Shown piece after piece: positions 48,013 through 59,559 of a DNA stretch of 64,000 bases. The number at the start of each line of letters is the position of its first letter. Position 1 is the first letter of the stretch. The notes beneath the pieces were generated by a model, which searched no databases, was not told the DNA's origin, and was given only the letters and a program-made list of their open reading frames with translations. Location of the stretch: assembly GCA_032622095.1 (NCBI GenBank), contig CP136068.1:50650443-50714442 (forward strand). Direction: 5' to 3'. The position numbers and the translations under genes are program-made. The DNA is from Siphonodentalium dalli. Its lineage: Eukaryota; Mollusca; Scaphopoda; Gadilida; Siphonodentaliidae.

Positions 48013-50964
48013 ATCGGATCGGAAGCTGACCTGGAAGAATATATTCGACGATCTGGCAAAAGCCGAAAATCTCGTGCGATATATTCCCCTTTACGCAGTT
48101 TTCATTCCGAATCGACCTTGAACCCTATCGATGAACTCCCAGAAAGCCATAGCGATGACTCGGAGTTCGACGCATGCACGGTGGTGTCTTTCTCGACAGA
48201 TATGTCGTCATTCAGCCGCTATCGTTACCTCACGGACAACGAGAGGGACTTCATCCTCAAGTCGCTTGGATATAGGTGGCAGAATGTACGCCAAAAAGCG
48301 GAACAAGCCGCTGATGAAAAGGAAAAAGAGAAAAAAGAATCCCAGTCAAAAGATAAACCAAAACAGGGCGTAAAAAACAAGAAACCTGAACAAAGTTTCA
48401 ATAAACTCGCCCGACATCGTACAATGGTCGATTTGCGAAATTCTAACACGAAACTCCAAGAAAACACGAAAGCGAAAAAAGTTAATAAACCCCAGAACAA
48501 AAGTAAGCGTCCGATAGTTACAAAAACATTTACATCTCTTGACCTTCGCAATACGGCGGAACGAAATGCCACAAAGAAAGATACATTGTCCAAGAAGCTT
48601 ACTGATGATAATGAAGATAGAAACCAAAGATGCAACAGCGACGAAGCTATCGGATCAAATGTTATCAGTGGAAAAAGTGATATCACACATTTAAATCATA
48701 AATCAAACAAATCATCAAAAGATGGCATTGAGCATGATACGCATCGGCTCCAAAACACAGACGAGAAGAACAGTGCATTGGAAATTGAAAGAATTGTCCC
48801 TCCAAAACATAAAGTAAAGTCGGACAAAAAGAAATCAGGCACAAAAACCGAAGGACAAGAAAAATCCAATGACTTCAAAGGCAGTTATGAAAAGTTGCTA
48901 AGAAAAAATATCAAAACTGGGAAAGAACCAACCACTACCCTGGTAAGATCAAAGACCGACACTGGATTCTTAAGAAAGAAACCTAAACTTCCAGAGAAGA
49001 AATTGAGGAAAGCAGGTTTGAAACAAAAGAGATTAGCATCGGAGGTTATTTTAGATGAATTTGTCGAAGAGGACAGAGTGTCTCCGGTAAATGATATTAA
49101 CATTCAGCAAGAAAAATCAAATGAAGAAGGGGAACACGAAACAAATATGGTCATACAAGATGTAGCCTCAACACACGCTTCAGATGTGCCACTTGTCGAG
49201 GAATATAGGGCGGAAACGATTCAAGCAGAACAACATAAACCAGTACCGCCCACTGATCCCACAAAGGAAGAGAAGGTAGAAATTATTTCAATGAACCAGC
49301 CTAGACCAATGTCTCCATCTGAGATCATTGGTGATAAGTTGGAGTCGGATACCGATCGGCCACCATCGCGTTGCATGTCGGGCACGTTGCGCGACAAGAA
49401 GTACAATACATCATCCCCAATTGATTCGGCCGATTCTAGGCGGAGAATGCCGAGCACTCTCTCGACTATCAAACCATATCGTGCATCAAGACGTAGTTCA
49501 CTTATATCTAGCGATGAGGAAGCTCCTTGTGGTGAGGTTGCGAACATTTCCGAACTGTCGACTGATCAGGGTGCAGAATTGAAACCTGGATCACCTGTTT
49601 GTCTCAACATAAGGATTCCATCAAGCCCGGACCTTGATCAGAATATCAATAACGTGGAGGAGAAAGAACATTCTTCTCGAGACTCGAAACGTTTGGACGG
49701 AAGTGATGATTCTGACGAGACCGAGATTCTTCCTCTGACGATAGCGTCACTAGCCAGACACAATTCTCAAATTTCGTTGAAGGAAACGAAGGAGCAAATG
49801 ACTGCTCAGTACGCCGAGAGCGAATCGAGTAGACTCCCGGATGCTAGCCGAGTTGATTCAGCTCTCGGTTTGAACACACACCGAGACTCGTTAGTCCATC
49901 GCGAGAGCTCATTTCACTCAGAACGAGGCAATGAGAGAAGTCGATCAGTGCTCAGTGACAAATCTTGTGGATCAATATTGGGCATACGCAGGAAACCGGA
50001 ACGGATAAATTCGACAGAAGATAGTCCAAGTGGAGGGTGTGTGAACAATAATCGCGAACTCGAAAGAGTTTCAGAGGCGGACGAAGTGACTGGGTCCGAC
50101 AGGAATATTTCTGAGAAATTTTCCGACGCCGCCGGTTTGAAATCTGAGAAAGATTTAGAATCAAAAAGCTCAAATACATGTACGCCTCGCACTGGAAGAC
50201 TTGCGAAATACGAGCTAACAGATGCTAATGGATACAATCCATTTGAGAACACAAACATAACGAAAAAGTCGCGCAAACAAAAACCCACCATCGATAAAGG
50301 TGGCGGGGGACTTCTCAACGATATAAATGCATTCAAACTTGGACATGGATCGGAGTTCGGGTCAAGTGACACCAGAGAATCTCCCGTGTTTGTGAAACTG
50401 GAAGAATCCGCGAGCGCTGTTATAAAGCAAATCATACTGGGGGATGGTGCGCTCCGAATAAGGAAAGACAACTCTATCGAAATTGATGGATTCCGACCAC
50501 GTGATCCGCGTTCGGCTATGAGTGATTTCGATCCCGGTGTTTTAGATCATCATAATCACGGGAACTCGAGCAGGTCTGTTGACAAATTACGCCATTCCGT
50601 TGGCCCTCTTGATGGTCATTCACTTCAGCGTCAGATGTTTACGTTCATAGAGCGGACCAACGATAAACTACCTGAAGAAATTCGGGAAATAGAAGTGGGA
50701 TTTGCTGTTGATGACATAGTGTCCGTCGTATCGGCAGGGGATACTTCTAAGTATACTGACCTTGCTATTCAATACGAAGTCGCTAAAACACTCAATGATA
50801 TGGTGGGTTTCATAGCTCACCACCAAGACAATGACTGCGGTCCGTTTGGTGACATAACTTGGACTGAAAGTGACGGCTTGACCATGACGGAGTCCAAGCC
50901 ACAACATTCAGCATGGTCTGAAAGTGATGGAGGTACGGATTCCAAACTGGACAACGGGGAAATG
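48013..50964 (+). CDS. Large internal exon of an unrecognised host gene (984 codons)
   Basis: Continuous open frame from a 3' splice acceptor (AG at 48011-48012) to a consensus donor, ATG|GTAAGT, at 50964/50965; both borders are phase 0. There is no ATG at the 5' side (codon 48118-48120 is TTG), so this is an internal exon and the protein starts upstream. The product is hydrophilic, rich in Ser, Lys, Glu and Asp, with long probably disordered stretches and several basic KK/RR clusters. More ordered-looking parts are an N-terminal segment with RYLTDNERDFILKSLGYRW and a C-terminal segment with EIEVGFAVDDIVSVV and IQYEVAKTLNDMVGFI. Near the end W-[ST]-E-S-D-G occurs twice. No catalytic motif, signal peptide or membrane segment is visible. 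A scaffold or cytoskeletal role would be a guess; I do not recognise the family. Confidence 0.78.
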
Positions 50965-51048
50965 GTAAGTATGTGCAATCTGTATATCAATATAGGTGGT
51001 ACCAGCATTGGAACTGCGTGTCAAGAAAATGATAAAACCAGCGTAAAT
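50965..51048 (+). other. Start of the following intron
   Basis: Begins GTAAGTATG. The exon frame stays open across it and into the MITE (to a stop at 51189), but the codons after 50964 are intron and TIR sequence, so the apparent C-terminal 75 residues should not be annotated as protein. Confidence 0.7.
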
Positions 51049-51483
51049 GTGACCCGCCATATCAAATCCAGTCGTAAGTCGGGATTTTTTTTACCCTGTG
51101 CCAATGTATTCTCTTATATATGCGAGTCGACCATAGGTCGCCTCGCATATATAAGAGAATGCATTGGCCTGACAATTTTTTTTAAATAAATGTTTCTTAA
51201 AAGTTTTAGGACATAAAATAAAAAACATCCCTGCAGGGAGCCCCACACATATATATAGAAGCGTATAGAAGTGTCGTCTGCTCATTTTTGTCTGGGGCTC
51301 TGTATGGGTGAAATAATTATAAAATTGTTAAAGAATACAAGAAAAAATTATTAAAATTGTTAGGCCAATGCATTCTCTTATATATGCGAGGCGACATATG
51401 GTCGACTCGCATATATAAGAGAACGCATTGGCACAGGGTAAAAACAATCCCGACTTACGACTGGATTTGATATGGCGGGTCAC
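51049..51483 (-). mobile_element. Double-hairpin MITE, copy 2 (complete, inverted)
   Basis: Same terminal inverted repeats and internal palindromes as copy 1, but the interior runs in the opposite direction (CCCTGCAGGGAG with the GGGGCTC block following). It lies in the intron after the large exon. Flanks (AAAT left, ATAT right) do not give a clean target duplication. Confidence 0.85.
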
Positions 51484-51714
51484 ATATGTTTACATGTCTT
51501 CGGTCGACCAAAGCGTATATGTATACATGTCTTCAGTCGACCAAAGCGTATATGTATACATGTCTTCAGTCGACCAAAGCGTATATGTATACATGTCTTC
51601 AGTCGACCAAAGCGTATATGTATACATGTCTTCAGTCGACCAAAGCGTATATGTATACATGTCTTCAGTCGACCAAAGCGTATATGTATACATGTCTTCA
51701 GTCGACCAAAGCCG
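51484..51714. repeat. 33-bp minisatellite, 7 copies
   Basis: Units of GTATATGTATACATGTCTTC followed by AGTCGACCAAAGC. Only the first copy differs slightly. The array starts at the first base after the MITE. Since 33 is divisible by three, frames read 11-residue repeats on both strands; these are not evidence for a protein. Confidence 0.92.
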
Positions 51715-52103
51715 GATATGTCTGTTTATTATATGCTAAGCTATCAAATAATAGTATTTTTGCATCAGATACAAACTGTTATCCGTCTAGTGAGATATCG
51801 ATATCTCACTCGCATCCATCCGCACTAAAATTAAAAGTGATTAGGTTTATTGATGGAAGACTAAGCTAAAAGTCCCTGAGTGTTCAGTTTGAAAAAATTG
51901 TGATATATGATGAATTAAATTATTTTGTTAAACATACTATGATGTTAACCCGTTTATGCCTCAACCAATCTGTCCGAAAAATGGAACTATTTTAATATTC
52001 ACAAACTCATTACCATGGTTGTGCTTTGGTATACAAATTTGCTCTATTTACTCTTCTTCGAGTTGAGTCATGGTCCAACTGAGCGGAGAATATAATAAAC
52101 AGA
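51715..52103. other. No gene recognised
   Basis: AT-rich spacer, possibly still intron of the gene with the exon at 48013-50964. Confidence 0.35.
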
Positions 52104-52255
52104 ACATCTACACTTTTTGGTTGGGCATGGTAATTATCTCATTCGTGATGACAAAAAATTTAATTTCCACTCGTAGCATAGCCACTCGCGGAAATTCCTT
52201 TTTTTGTCATCACTCATGTGATAATTCCCATATCCAACCAAAAACTGTAGATATC
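52104..52255. repeat. Compact hairpin element (about 70-bp arms)
   Basis: 52104-52181 folds back on about 52189-52255: CATCTACACTTTTTGG pairs with CCAAAAACTGTAGATA, and GTGATGACAAAAA with TTTTTGTCATCAC. A small foldback MITE is likely; no target duplication was seen. Confidence 0.7.
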
Positions 52256-52351
52256 CTCTATATATGGAAAACTGAATATACCAATGATTTTAAAGATTGT
52301 CGACTCTAGTTCCGTAGAGTATTGGGTACCGATCAGACGTCTCTTCGTCTC

Positions 52352-52468
52352 TGTTAACTTATTGGTTATGCACCTGTATACCTAAACTATATACATGTAT
52401 TTATATTGTGCTGTCAAACCTTTTTCCTACTGTCATGACGTATAGGCCTTTACACGACTTCGAATATA
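52352..52468. repeat. 117-bp direct repeat, left copy
   Basis: As read, identical to 53274-53390 (starts TGTTAACTTATTGG, ends TTCGAATATA). The pair brackets a truncated LINE and may be an unusually long target-site duplication. Confidence 0.9.
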
Positions 52469-53273
52469 TATATGACTTTATTTCCTCCGTAAACGAAGAT
52501 ATAGTGTACAAAATCACATACACATTATTACATAATTAACATAATTAAACATTAAACATATTCATTGCCATAATGTGCGTGTTGAAACAATATATCGAAA
52601 ATGGTTTGAATATAATTCGCGACGAATACCAGCTATATACAATTGATTGTGGTTGCATAATACATGTATGCGTCTAAATTTTCATTATACATAGCAAGTA
52701 CACATATGATATACAGTCATAGAGCTATAGATATGCACTCGTGTGTTACGCATACGTATATATAATTTTAATACAGAACTATGGAGGTACAGGCATTAGT
52801 GGTGATATGCTATCAACATATGCTTTCCAGAGAGTAGCTGATTTCCTAACGAAAAAATCGATCAGTTCATTATCTATTTCGCGTATACAGTGGTCAAGTT
52901 CAGCAATTCCGGATAATAGAACTCGCGTTTTGGATTCCGCATTCAAACTATCATATTGCATGTATACGTCTACATGAAATTCGTTTAATAAGTCAAATTC
53001 AAAAATATTACGGTTATCACATATTGAGACACACTCGATTAATGCATGTCTGACCAGATCATTGTGTTTTCTATCACACAATGGGCACGATTGTTCGTCC
53101 GTTTCAAGAATGGAAATAAGACGTGCAACAAGGAGATAAGAATCTTTATGCTTAGGATATATGTAACAGTTTTCCCATAGCATAGACATACATAATTTAG
53201 GCTGGAGTGCCGAGAAACGGTTTAATCGACTATCATCGCCTTTGCTACATTCCCATTCATCTCTATTTATATA
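52469..53273 (-). mobile_element. 5'-truncated LINE insertion
   Basis: The 805 bp between the identical 117-bp repeats contain, on the minus strand, an open C-terminal ORF2 fragment, then about 310 bp of 3' UTR, AAATAAAG near 52473-52480 and an AT-rich end. This is the layout of a 5'-truncated LINE copy. The open frame starts right at the left edge in LINE orientation (53273), as expected if truncation fell within ORF2. Confidence 0.72.
52779..53273 (-). pseudogene. LINE ORF2 C-terminal fragment
   Basis: 164 codons are open from the element's truncated edge to a stop at 52779; the first ATG is at 53189 but is internal. The recognisable feature is C-x2-C-x9-H-x4-C (starting CPLCD), with exactly the spacing seen at the C-terminus of the intact LINE ORF2 at 26665-30153. 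The rest of the sequence differs clearly from that LINE, so it is another family. No reverse transcriptase or endonuclease part remains, so the piece is not functional on its own. Confidence 0.65.
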
Positions 53274-53390
53274 TGTTAACTTATTGGTTATGCACCTGTA
53301 TACCTAAACTATATACATGTATTTATATTGTGCTGTCAAACCTTTTTCCTACTGTCATGACGTATAGGCCTTTACACGACTTCGAATATA
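53274..53390. repeat. 117-bp direct repeat, right copy
   Basis: Second copy of 52352-52468, 922 bp away, with no differences that I could find. Confidence 0.9.
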
Positions 53391-53614
53391 AAACTCTGTA
53401 ATGACTTTGGTATGAGCAACAAGATTTGAGGAACATTCCCCACTCTACTGTGGTCGGTTTTCGTATATAGAGTGTTAACCCGTAGATCGTCTATTAATTC
53501 ACGAGGTTTCCAAAGAACGCTGCAAGTTTGATACTGTGTTGCAATGTCACAGCTCTCATCTGATGTGATACTTTTCAGAAAATTGCACATAGTCACATAA
53601 TATTCCACCTTCAA
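53372..53614 (-). pseudogene. Possible Ty3/Gypsy pol remnant
   Basis: An 80-residue minus-strand frame ends with VPQILLLIPKSLQSFIF, reminiscent of the segment just before the integrase zinc finger in Gypsy Pol proteins (V-P-x-x-L-x-V-P-x-S-L-R). The integrase HHCC motif itself is not seen. The match is short and the call tentative. Confidence 0.25.
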
Positions 53615-55627
53615 TTTGGTTGTAGACTCTTAATCCACTCTTTACTAAAGGTATTCTTCCGCCGAGTTATAAAGGTTTATAATGGAATGGTCTATCATTC
53701 ATTTTGAGTTGTGTTGAGACAAAATAAGCAGACAACAGACGTACGAAAAGATAATGTAAATGCAAAAAGATTACTAATTATTAAATATTCCGATAATAGG
53801 TTCACAACGATTGTTGAATTTATTTAAGTTATTATCTGAACACATCATATAAGGGAACTACTCGTCAATGCATATAATAGTATAGAAAGGCTAAATTTGC
53901 ATATATAATACCAGATTAAAGGCACGTGCGGCCTTAGTTGTCGAAAATATTCATATTTGTTCCAATCACCGTAAACAGAAAAACATTAAAATGCATACAG
54001 TTTCGTTCATATGTACCATGACTATCGCGTAAACAGCATGTTATCATAAAGACATACTGTATTTTACCTAAGCAAGAGCCTGATTGCCTTACAGAAGACA
54101 GCACAATGCTACTGGCTAATCACACAAAAATGGCATAAACGCTCTTTATTTGTTCCATATCAGGAATTCACCAACAAAGAACGCTCTTTATGTTTACCAT
54201 CATAATATAAACAAACACCAGAAAAGTTACTTTTTATGCTTTTGTTTACATAACAATGGTCAAACAAATGACAATAACATACTGTTTATGCGATATTTCT
54301 TATTTGTATACGGACAAAGTCTGTCTACATTTTGATGTTCTTTCTGTTTGTGGCGGTTTTTGACGGGTGGAAATATTTTTACAGGATACCCACCGCCAAG
54401 GCCAACCGTACCTTTAAATTACAATTGAGTATTAACATAATTATTTCGCTCTTTATCCAACTACAAGTGCACACGAATCTCATTTCGTCCGTTGATACCC
54501 GCGACACATTTTGTTGGATATGTGCAATGATTTGACACGAATAAACATTCAAGAATATAATAACCGAGACACAATCTCATAATCCTGGACTAATCCTGAA
54601 TTGAAATCCGATGTTATCCATTATGGGCCACCAATAATATACCTTGGTATTAGCGCACTACATGCACGCAGTTTCAATAAGCGCATTATTGTGTGGGAAC
54701 GAGTCCGGAGAGTGATGGTCTGTGACGGTCTGGTGTTGACAGTCGATACATGGTAACATTACTTTGGTTGCATCGTTTTGTATTCGTTTCAATTGGCGCA
54801 CGCGTGCATACACCCAGCCACAAAGCTCAACGATTGACGGTTTCCTGGATGAGGATTAAGTAAGGAGAGCAATGGTGGCCCTTGATCCTGGACGTAGGCC
54901 AGGAATGTTTTTGACAGAACGTGTAAGTAAACGCGATTTTATATGTAAATGTATGAAGTCATACTTCCAGTCAATACAGGTCCTGATACATCATTCTTTG
55001 GTGTCAACATTTCAACTGCCCATTACGTTTCTATCATATGTGTGCAAAGTTACCGGAGAGCACCAGTATGTGTAGTTGCATGGGCATGTTTACGGTGTCT
55101 TTGTGCGAGAGGGATCTAGCTTGATAATGCCAAGTATATTGTATCCCCACCCCTGTCTGATAAACTAAGCTAAATCTCCAACTCTCCGAAGTAAGGGTAA
55201 AGAAAGGGTCAAAATTATACCCAAAATAGTAAAACGTCGAAACTGACTTCTATGAAATATTGTTCCAAATTTTATTACAAACACCAAACTTTTCATATAA
55301 AATTACAATTATTCAGGGCATGACATCTATGAGAGTATCATCGGAAATCACCGATCACCGATCACTAGTCACCAACATGTTCCTAGTGCGATTCACGTAC
55401 ATGTATATTGTCTATGTCATATGTGTATTGATATGAGATGGCTGTATTAATAATGTGTTATATATAAGTTGTTCGCCATCCCCATTGTAACCTGTGTTGC
55501 AATAAGATATGTTTAAACCAAAAGTAAAATAATTGTGTAGTCCGTTTTGCACAAATGTCCCCATATATCAAAATGTATTTTCTCACAATTTGTCTAAAAT
55601 TTATTTTTTGAAATTTACTGGATTCGA
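53615..55627. other. No gene recognised
   Basis: About 2 kb of AT-rich sequence. A block at 54140-54195 with AACGCTCTTT motifs at both sides is related, in inverse orientation, to 38498-38560. No supported exon. Confidence 0.4.
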
Positions 55628-55631
55628 TTAA

Positions 55632-56588
55632 AGGGGAGACGCACGTTTTGCATAAATCACAGTAAATCCAGCCAGAAATGGCAATTGATTTTCAACAAAG
55701 AATTTCTCTGGATCTATCTGGTGAAAAATCTTGAATTTTACATATGATAATTTTCATTATATATCGAATCAGAGCAATTATAAAGAGACAATAACAATAG
55801 TGGATTTTAATACATTTGAGAGGTTGAAAATATTTGTTTCGTTTCTGTCCCTTTAGGTACCGAGAACTGCCAGAAAAATTTATAATTTCAAACAACATGT
55901 CAACCATCAAATAGCTTATTGTCTTGACTCCATGAGAGGAGGCTTCATTTGTATCATAATGTTGAGTTAGCTTTTTAATTGCATATTATAGCATCATACC
56001 CCATGTATTATAATGAAGAATAAAGCAGTCACAAATATGCCAGCCCAATGAAAACAAATGTTCAAATGTGGTGCTGTCCACTCAAGCAGGGAGCAATCAA
56101 CAGAAATTAGGCCACAGTGTTAAGAGATATGGTGGTCAGATTTAACTTGGTTATGAACCCATGACCCAGAACTCAACTGAGCCCAATTTTTCAATGACCA
56201 ACAAGCATGGCATGAAAATTCTCAATAATACAAAATTATTTATGGTAGTTGTCTTTCTGAATGAAAATAATCATTTAATTTCATGAATCAAGAAAAATTA
56301 AGTCTCCTCTCATGATCTTCAGATATGATATCATGTATATATGAAATGCACTTTCGAAAAAAATCTGTTTTACAGTAGTTCTCGGTACCTGAACACAGTG
56401 AAATTTTAAAGATTTTTCATGCCATAAAAGTAAAGTAAATGAGATTATAATAACCAAATGTCCAATGGTTCTTATGTATGGTACCACAATAATCTCTTGT
56501 ACAAAATTTCACAAAGATATTCCTGATAGATTTAGAGAAAATACATTTTGAAATACCAGGAAATTTTGGCAAAACGTGCGTCTGACCC
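55632..56588. mobile_element. TTAA-flanked MITE, family 2
   Basis: The ends AGGGGAGACGCACGTTTTGC and GCAAAACGTGCGTCTGACCC are inverted repeats, with TTAA immediately outside each (55628-55631 and 56589-56592). Imperfect complementarity continues inward, including GGTACCGAGAACTGCC near 55855 against AGTTCTCGGTACC near 56378. No transposase. The ends differ from family 1, but the TTAA target and the R-G-G start are shared. Confidence 0.75.
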
Positions 56589-56592
56589 TTAA

Positions 56593-56830
56593 TGTGATAC
56601 AACATTTAAGAACTGTCAGTTTGTTGGAAATTATAATCTCAATTTCTATTCTTTAATGACGTGGATAGTATTTAACTTTTCACCGTTTTCGGGTACCAAA
56701 AACTTCTTTTAAATAGAACCATTTAAGATTGTGGTTTACATATTCATGATATATTATGTGAAGCATGAGAGGGAAACTAAATGTTCTTGATTAAAAACAT
56801 CTAACGTTGACAACCACCCATAAATAATAT
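56593..56830. other. Short spacer between two MITEs
   Basis: No feature seen. Confidence 0.3.
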
Positions 56831-57187
56831 GTGACCCGCCATATCAAATCCAGTCGTAAGTCGGGACTTTTTTTCCCCTGTGCCAATGCATTCTCTTATA
56901 TATGCGAGTCGACCATAGGTCGCCTCGCATATATAAGAGAATGCATTGGCCTAACAATTTTTTACAATTTTAATAATTTTTTCTTGTATTCTTTAACAAT
57001 TTTATAATTTCACCAATACAGAGCCCAGACAAACATGAGCAGACGACACTCTTCTATATGCTTCTATATATGTGTGGGGCTCCCTGCAGGGTAGTGGATG
57101 TTTTTTATTTTATGTCCTAAAAATTGTAAGAAACATTTTTTTTTTTTAAATGATAAAAATTGTTAGGCCAATGCATTCTCTTATATA
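56831..57187 (+). mobile_element. Double-hairpin MITE, copy 3 (right end truncated)
   Basis: Same left TIR and interior as copy 1 in the same orientation. The right TIR stops after GGCCAATGCATTCTCTTATA at about 57187, inside the first arm of its palindrome, so most of the right end is deleted or replaced. Confidence 0.85.
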
Positions 57188-57943
57188 GTCAGGAGGCAGG
57201 TCAGAGAAAATGTGGCTAGAACAATTTTTGCTAAACATTTTTAGTACCATATGCCAACAATGTTAATAATGTGCTATGGGATACACCGATAAATAAAATC
57301 ATTGTTGGCAATTTTCTAGTTACCTCTGTCAAGGTCAAAGGTCAAGGTCAAATTAGATATGCCAAATTTGCATAAATTGGACTAAAAAAATGTTTTTAGA
57401 ACATTTTCGAGTGAAAGGGCTTAGACCGCCAGAAACTTTGTGTCCACATTAATGTTTCCCTCCCCATTCCTCTCATGTTGATTGGGTTGTCAAATGTGTT
57501 GCCCATAACAACAGTTGCTATGCAACTAAATTACCCTAGCAACGAGACCAAATTCTAACTTTAACCGTTTTATTTTTATGCCAAATATACCAAACTTTGC
57601 ATATTGTTCACAATTTAATTGTTACTTGGCATATGTGCTTCAAAAATATATATATTGACGAATACATTCTCTTTTCCTCTCTTAGTTATATACCTTGGAC
57701 TAATAACTGTTCTGTTGCATTTTCCCAATTTTTACTATTATTTTCGTGAAAACACGTGAATTCTAAATAACTTTCAAAATTATTGTATTCAACAACTCGT
57801 AAACGCGAATACACGCATGCATGCATATAATGCTGTTATAATTGATGAAATAAATTAGCTTTTTGAACATGGAATATTCATAATGTTGAAACTAATATAA
57901 ATTACATATGTCGAGTTATATTATAATATACTGAGACTAAACT
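57188..57943. other. No gene; triple AGGTCA motif
   Basis: AT-rich sequence. AGGTCA occurs three times at 57332-57350, the first two separated by one base (a DR1 layout, the site type of HNF4/RXR-class receptors) and the last two directly adjacent. Site function is not shown by sequence alone. Confidence 0.4.
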
Positions 57944-57987
57944 GTTTAGTATGGAACGCCATAGCTGCCTTATATTGCCGATTGTCA

Positions 57988-58275
57988 TTAGATGCAGATA
58001 CTTTGTCATTAGATGCAGATACTTTGTCATTATATTCAGATAGTTTGTCATTATATATAGATACTTTGTCTTTATATGCAGATACCCTGTCATTATATGT
58101 AGATATTTTGTCTTTATATGCAGACACTTTGTCATTATATGCAGATACTTTGTCATTATATGCAGATAATTTGTCATTATATGTAGATACTTTGTCATTA
58201 TATGCAGATATTTTGTCTTTCTATGCAGATACTTTGTCATTATATGCAGATTCGTTGTCATTATATGCGGATTCT
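57988..58275 (+). repeat. 21-bp minisatellite, left foldback arm
   Basis: About 13 units of ACTTTGTCATTATATGCAGA plus one base with small variants. Frames read seven-residue repeats (LSLYADT) because 21 is divisible by three; not a protein. Confidence 0.9.
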
Positions 58276-59559
58276 TTTCATTATACGTTCGTTCCATGAT
58301 ATTATATGTTGTGTCCATTTTTCGGAAGCCAAGACTGAAGACAAACTGAACCGATCTCATTCCAGGTGGCTGACTGAAATTAAAGTTCACCATTTATTGT
58401 TATCACTATTTGCCTAATGTGTATATTTATCAGGCGATAAGATTATTATGCGAATCATATTAGTTCAGTTTTGTGTCAATTATGATATACGTGGAATTTT
58501 CTGCATGTGGTCCGTTCCGTGATGCGCTCCACTTTTTTATTGCAACTTAATGTTCCGGAAAAAATGCGCTTAAAATCTGAAATCAGTTAGCCCATCCAAG
58601 TTTAGCTTTTTAGCACGCCCACGTGTATACTGGTGGCCAAATATTAGAAAGACGTGGGCCGATGAGCGTTTTATAAATAGAAAATTGGTTTTTCCGGTTT
58701 ATTTATTTAAAAGTCGAACTGCGCGATCACCGGTCACCGGTAAAAGGTGTACTTGGGAATTTCAATTTCGTTTATTGTCTTTTACATTATTATGTCAATA
58801 ATCTTGATTTTTGGTTTGTGACAAGCTATGTCAATTACCAATAAAAGAAATTTAAAAGATAATTTGTAAGTCTTATATTTCAACTTTTATAGATATTTTC
58901 GTTCTGCAGCCCACTGATGGTTGTGCATGGTCGGAGACGGCCGAGTCGGCCGCCGGTTCGTTAATTAGGTGCTGGTTGTTATTGTTATTTTGAGTTGGTC
59001 ATTCGCGAAACCAATATATTTTATATTCTATAATTAAAATCATATATATATATTATGACCGCGTTAATTGCTTTCGATGTTTAGGTATGAACAATGGCTG
59101 GACCATGCACTCTTGGCGGGAACACAATACCTCCGATTTGTGATCCGCATTAGAAGCTTTCTGGTGTGGTGAATGAGAAACCTGCAGTAATAAACGGTAG
59201 ATGTTTGTAATAATTCGAAGGATTAGTTGTTTTAACGGAATTCTGAGGCGGTGAATTCATGTAACCAATATATTTTATATTATAATTTATATTTATGGCT
59301 AATAATACGATCTTGAGGGCATTACCATTTCTGATTATGGTTTTCTTGTTAAGAATATCTTCCATGGTCGTACATAAACGCGTGAAAAAGAAACCTACAT
59401 CATCCGAAATCGTACAAAAGCAGGAATGAACATGTGTTCTTGAAACGGAAATTTCAAGGAAAAACTATCAATTTAATATTAGTTTTCTTTTCGCTTATGA
59501 AGAAAAAATAACAGATATTTGCACAAAAAGCAAGGTAGGCCTACCTGCATATAAATACT

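Noticed and set aside
51486-51869. Open frames of about 100-127 codons across the 33-bp array
   Set aside because: The period is a multiple of three, so open frames arise automatically on both strands.
57902-58393. Repetitive frames in the foldback arms
   Set aside because: They are seven-residue repeats from a 21-bp minisatellite, open in both orientations, with no independent coding evidence.
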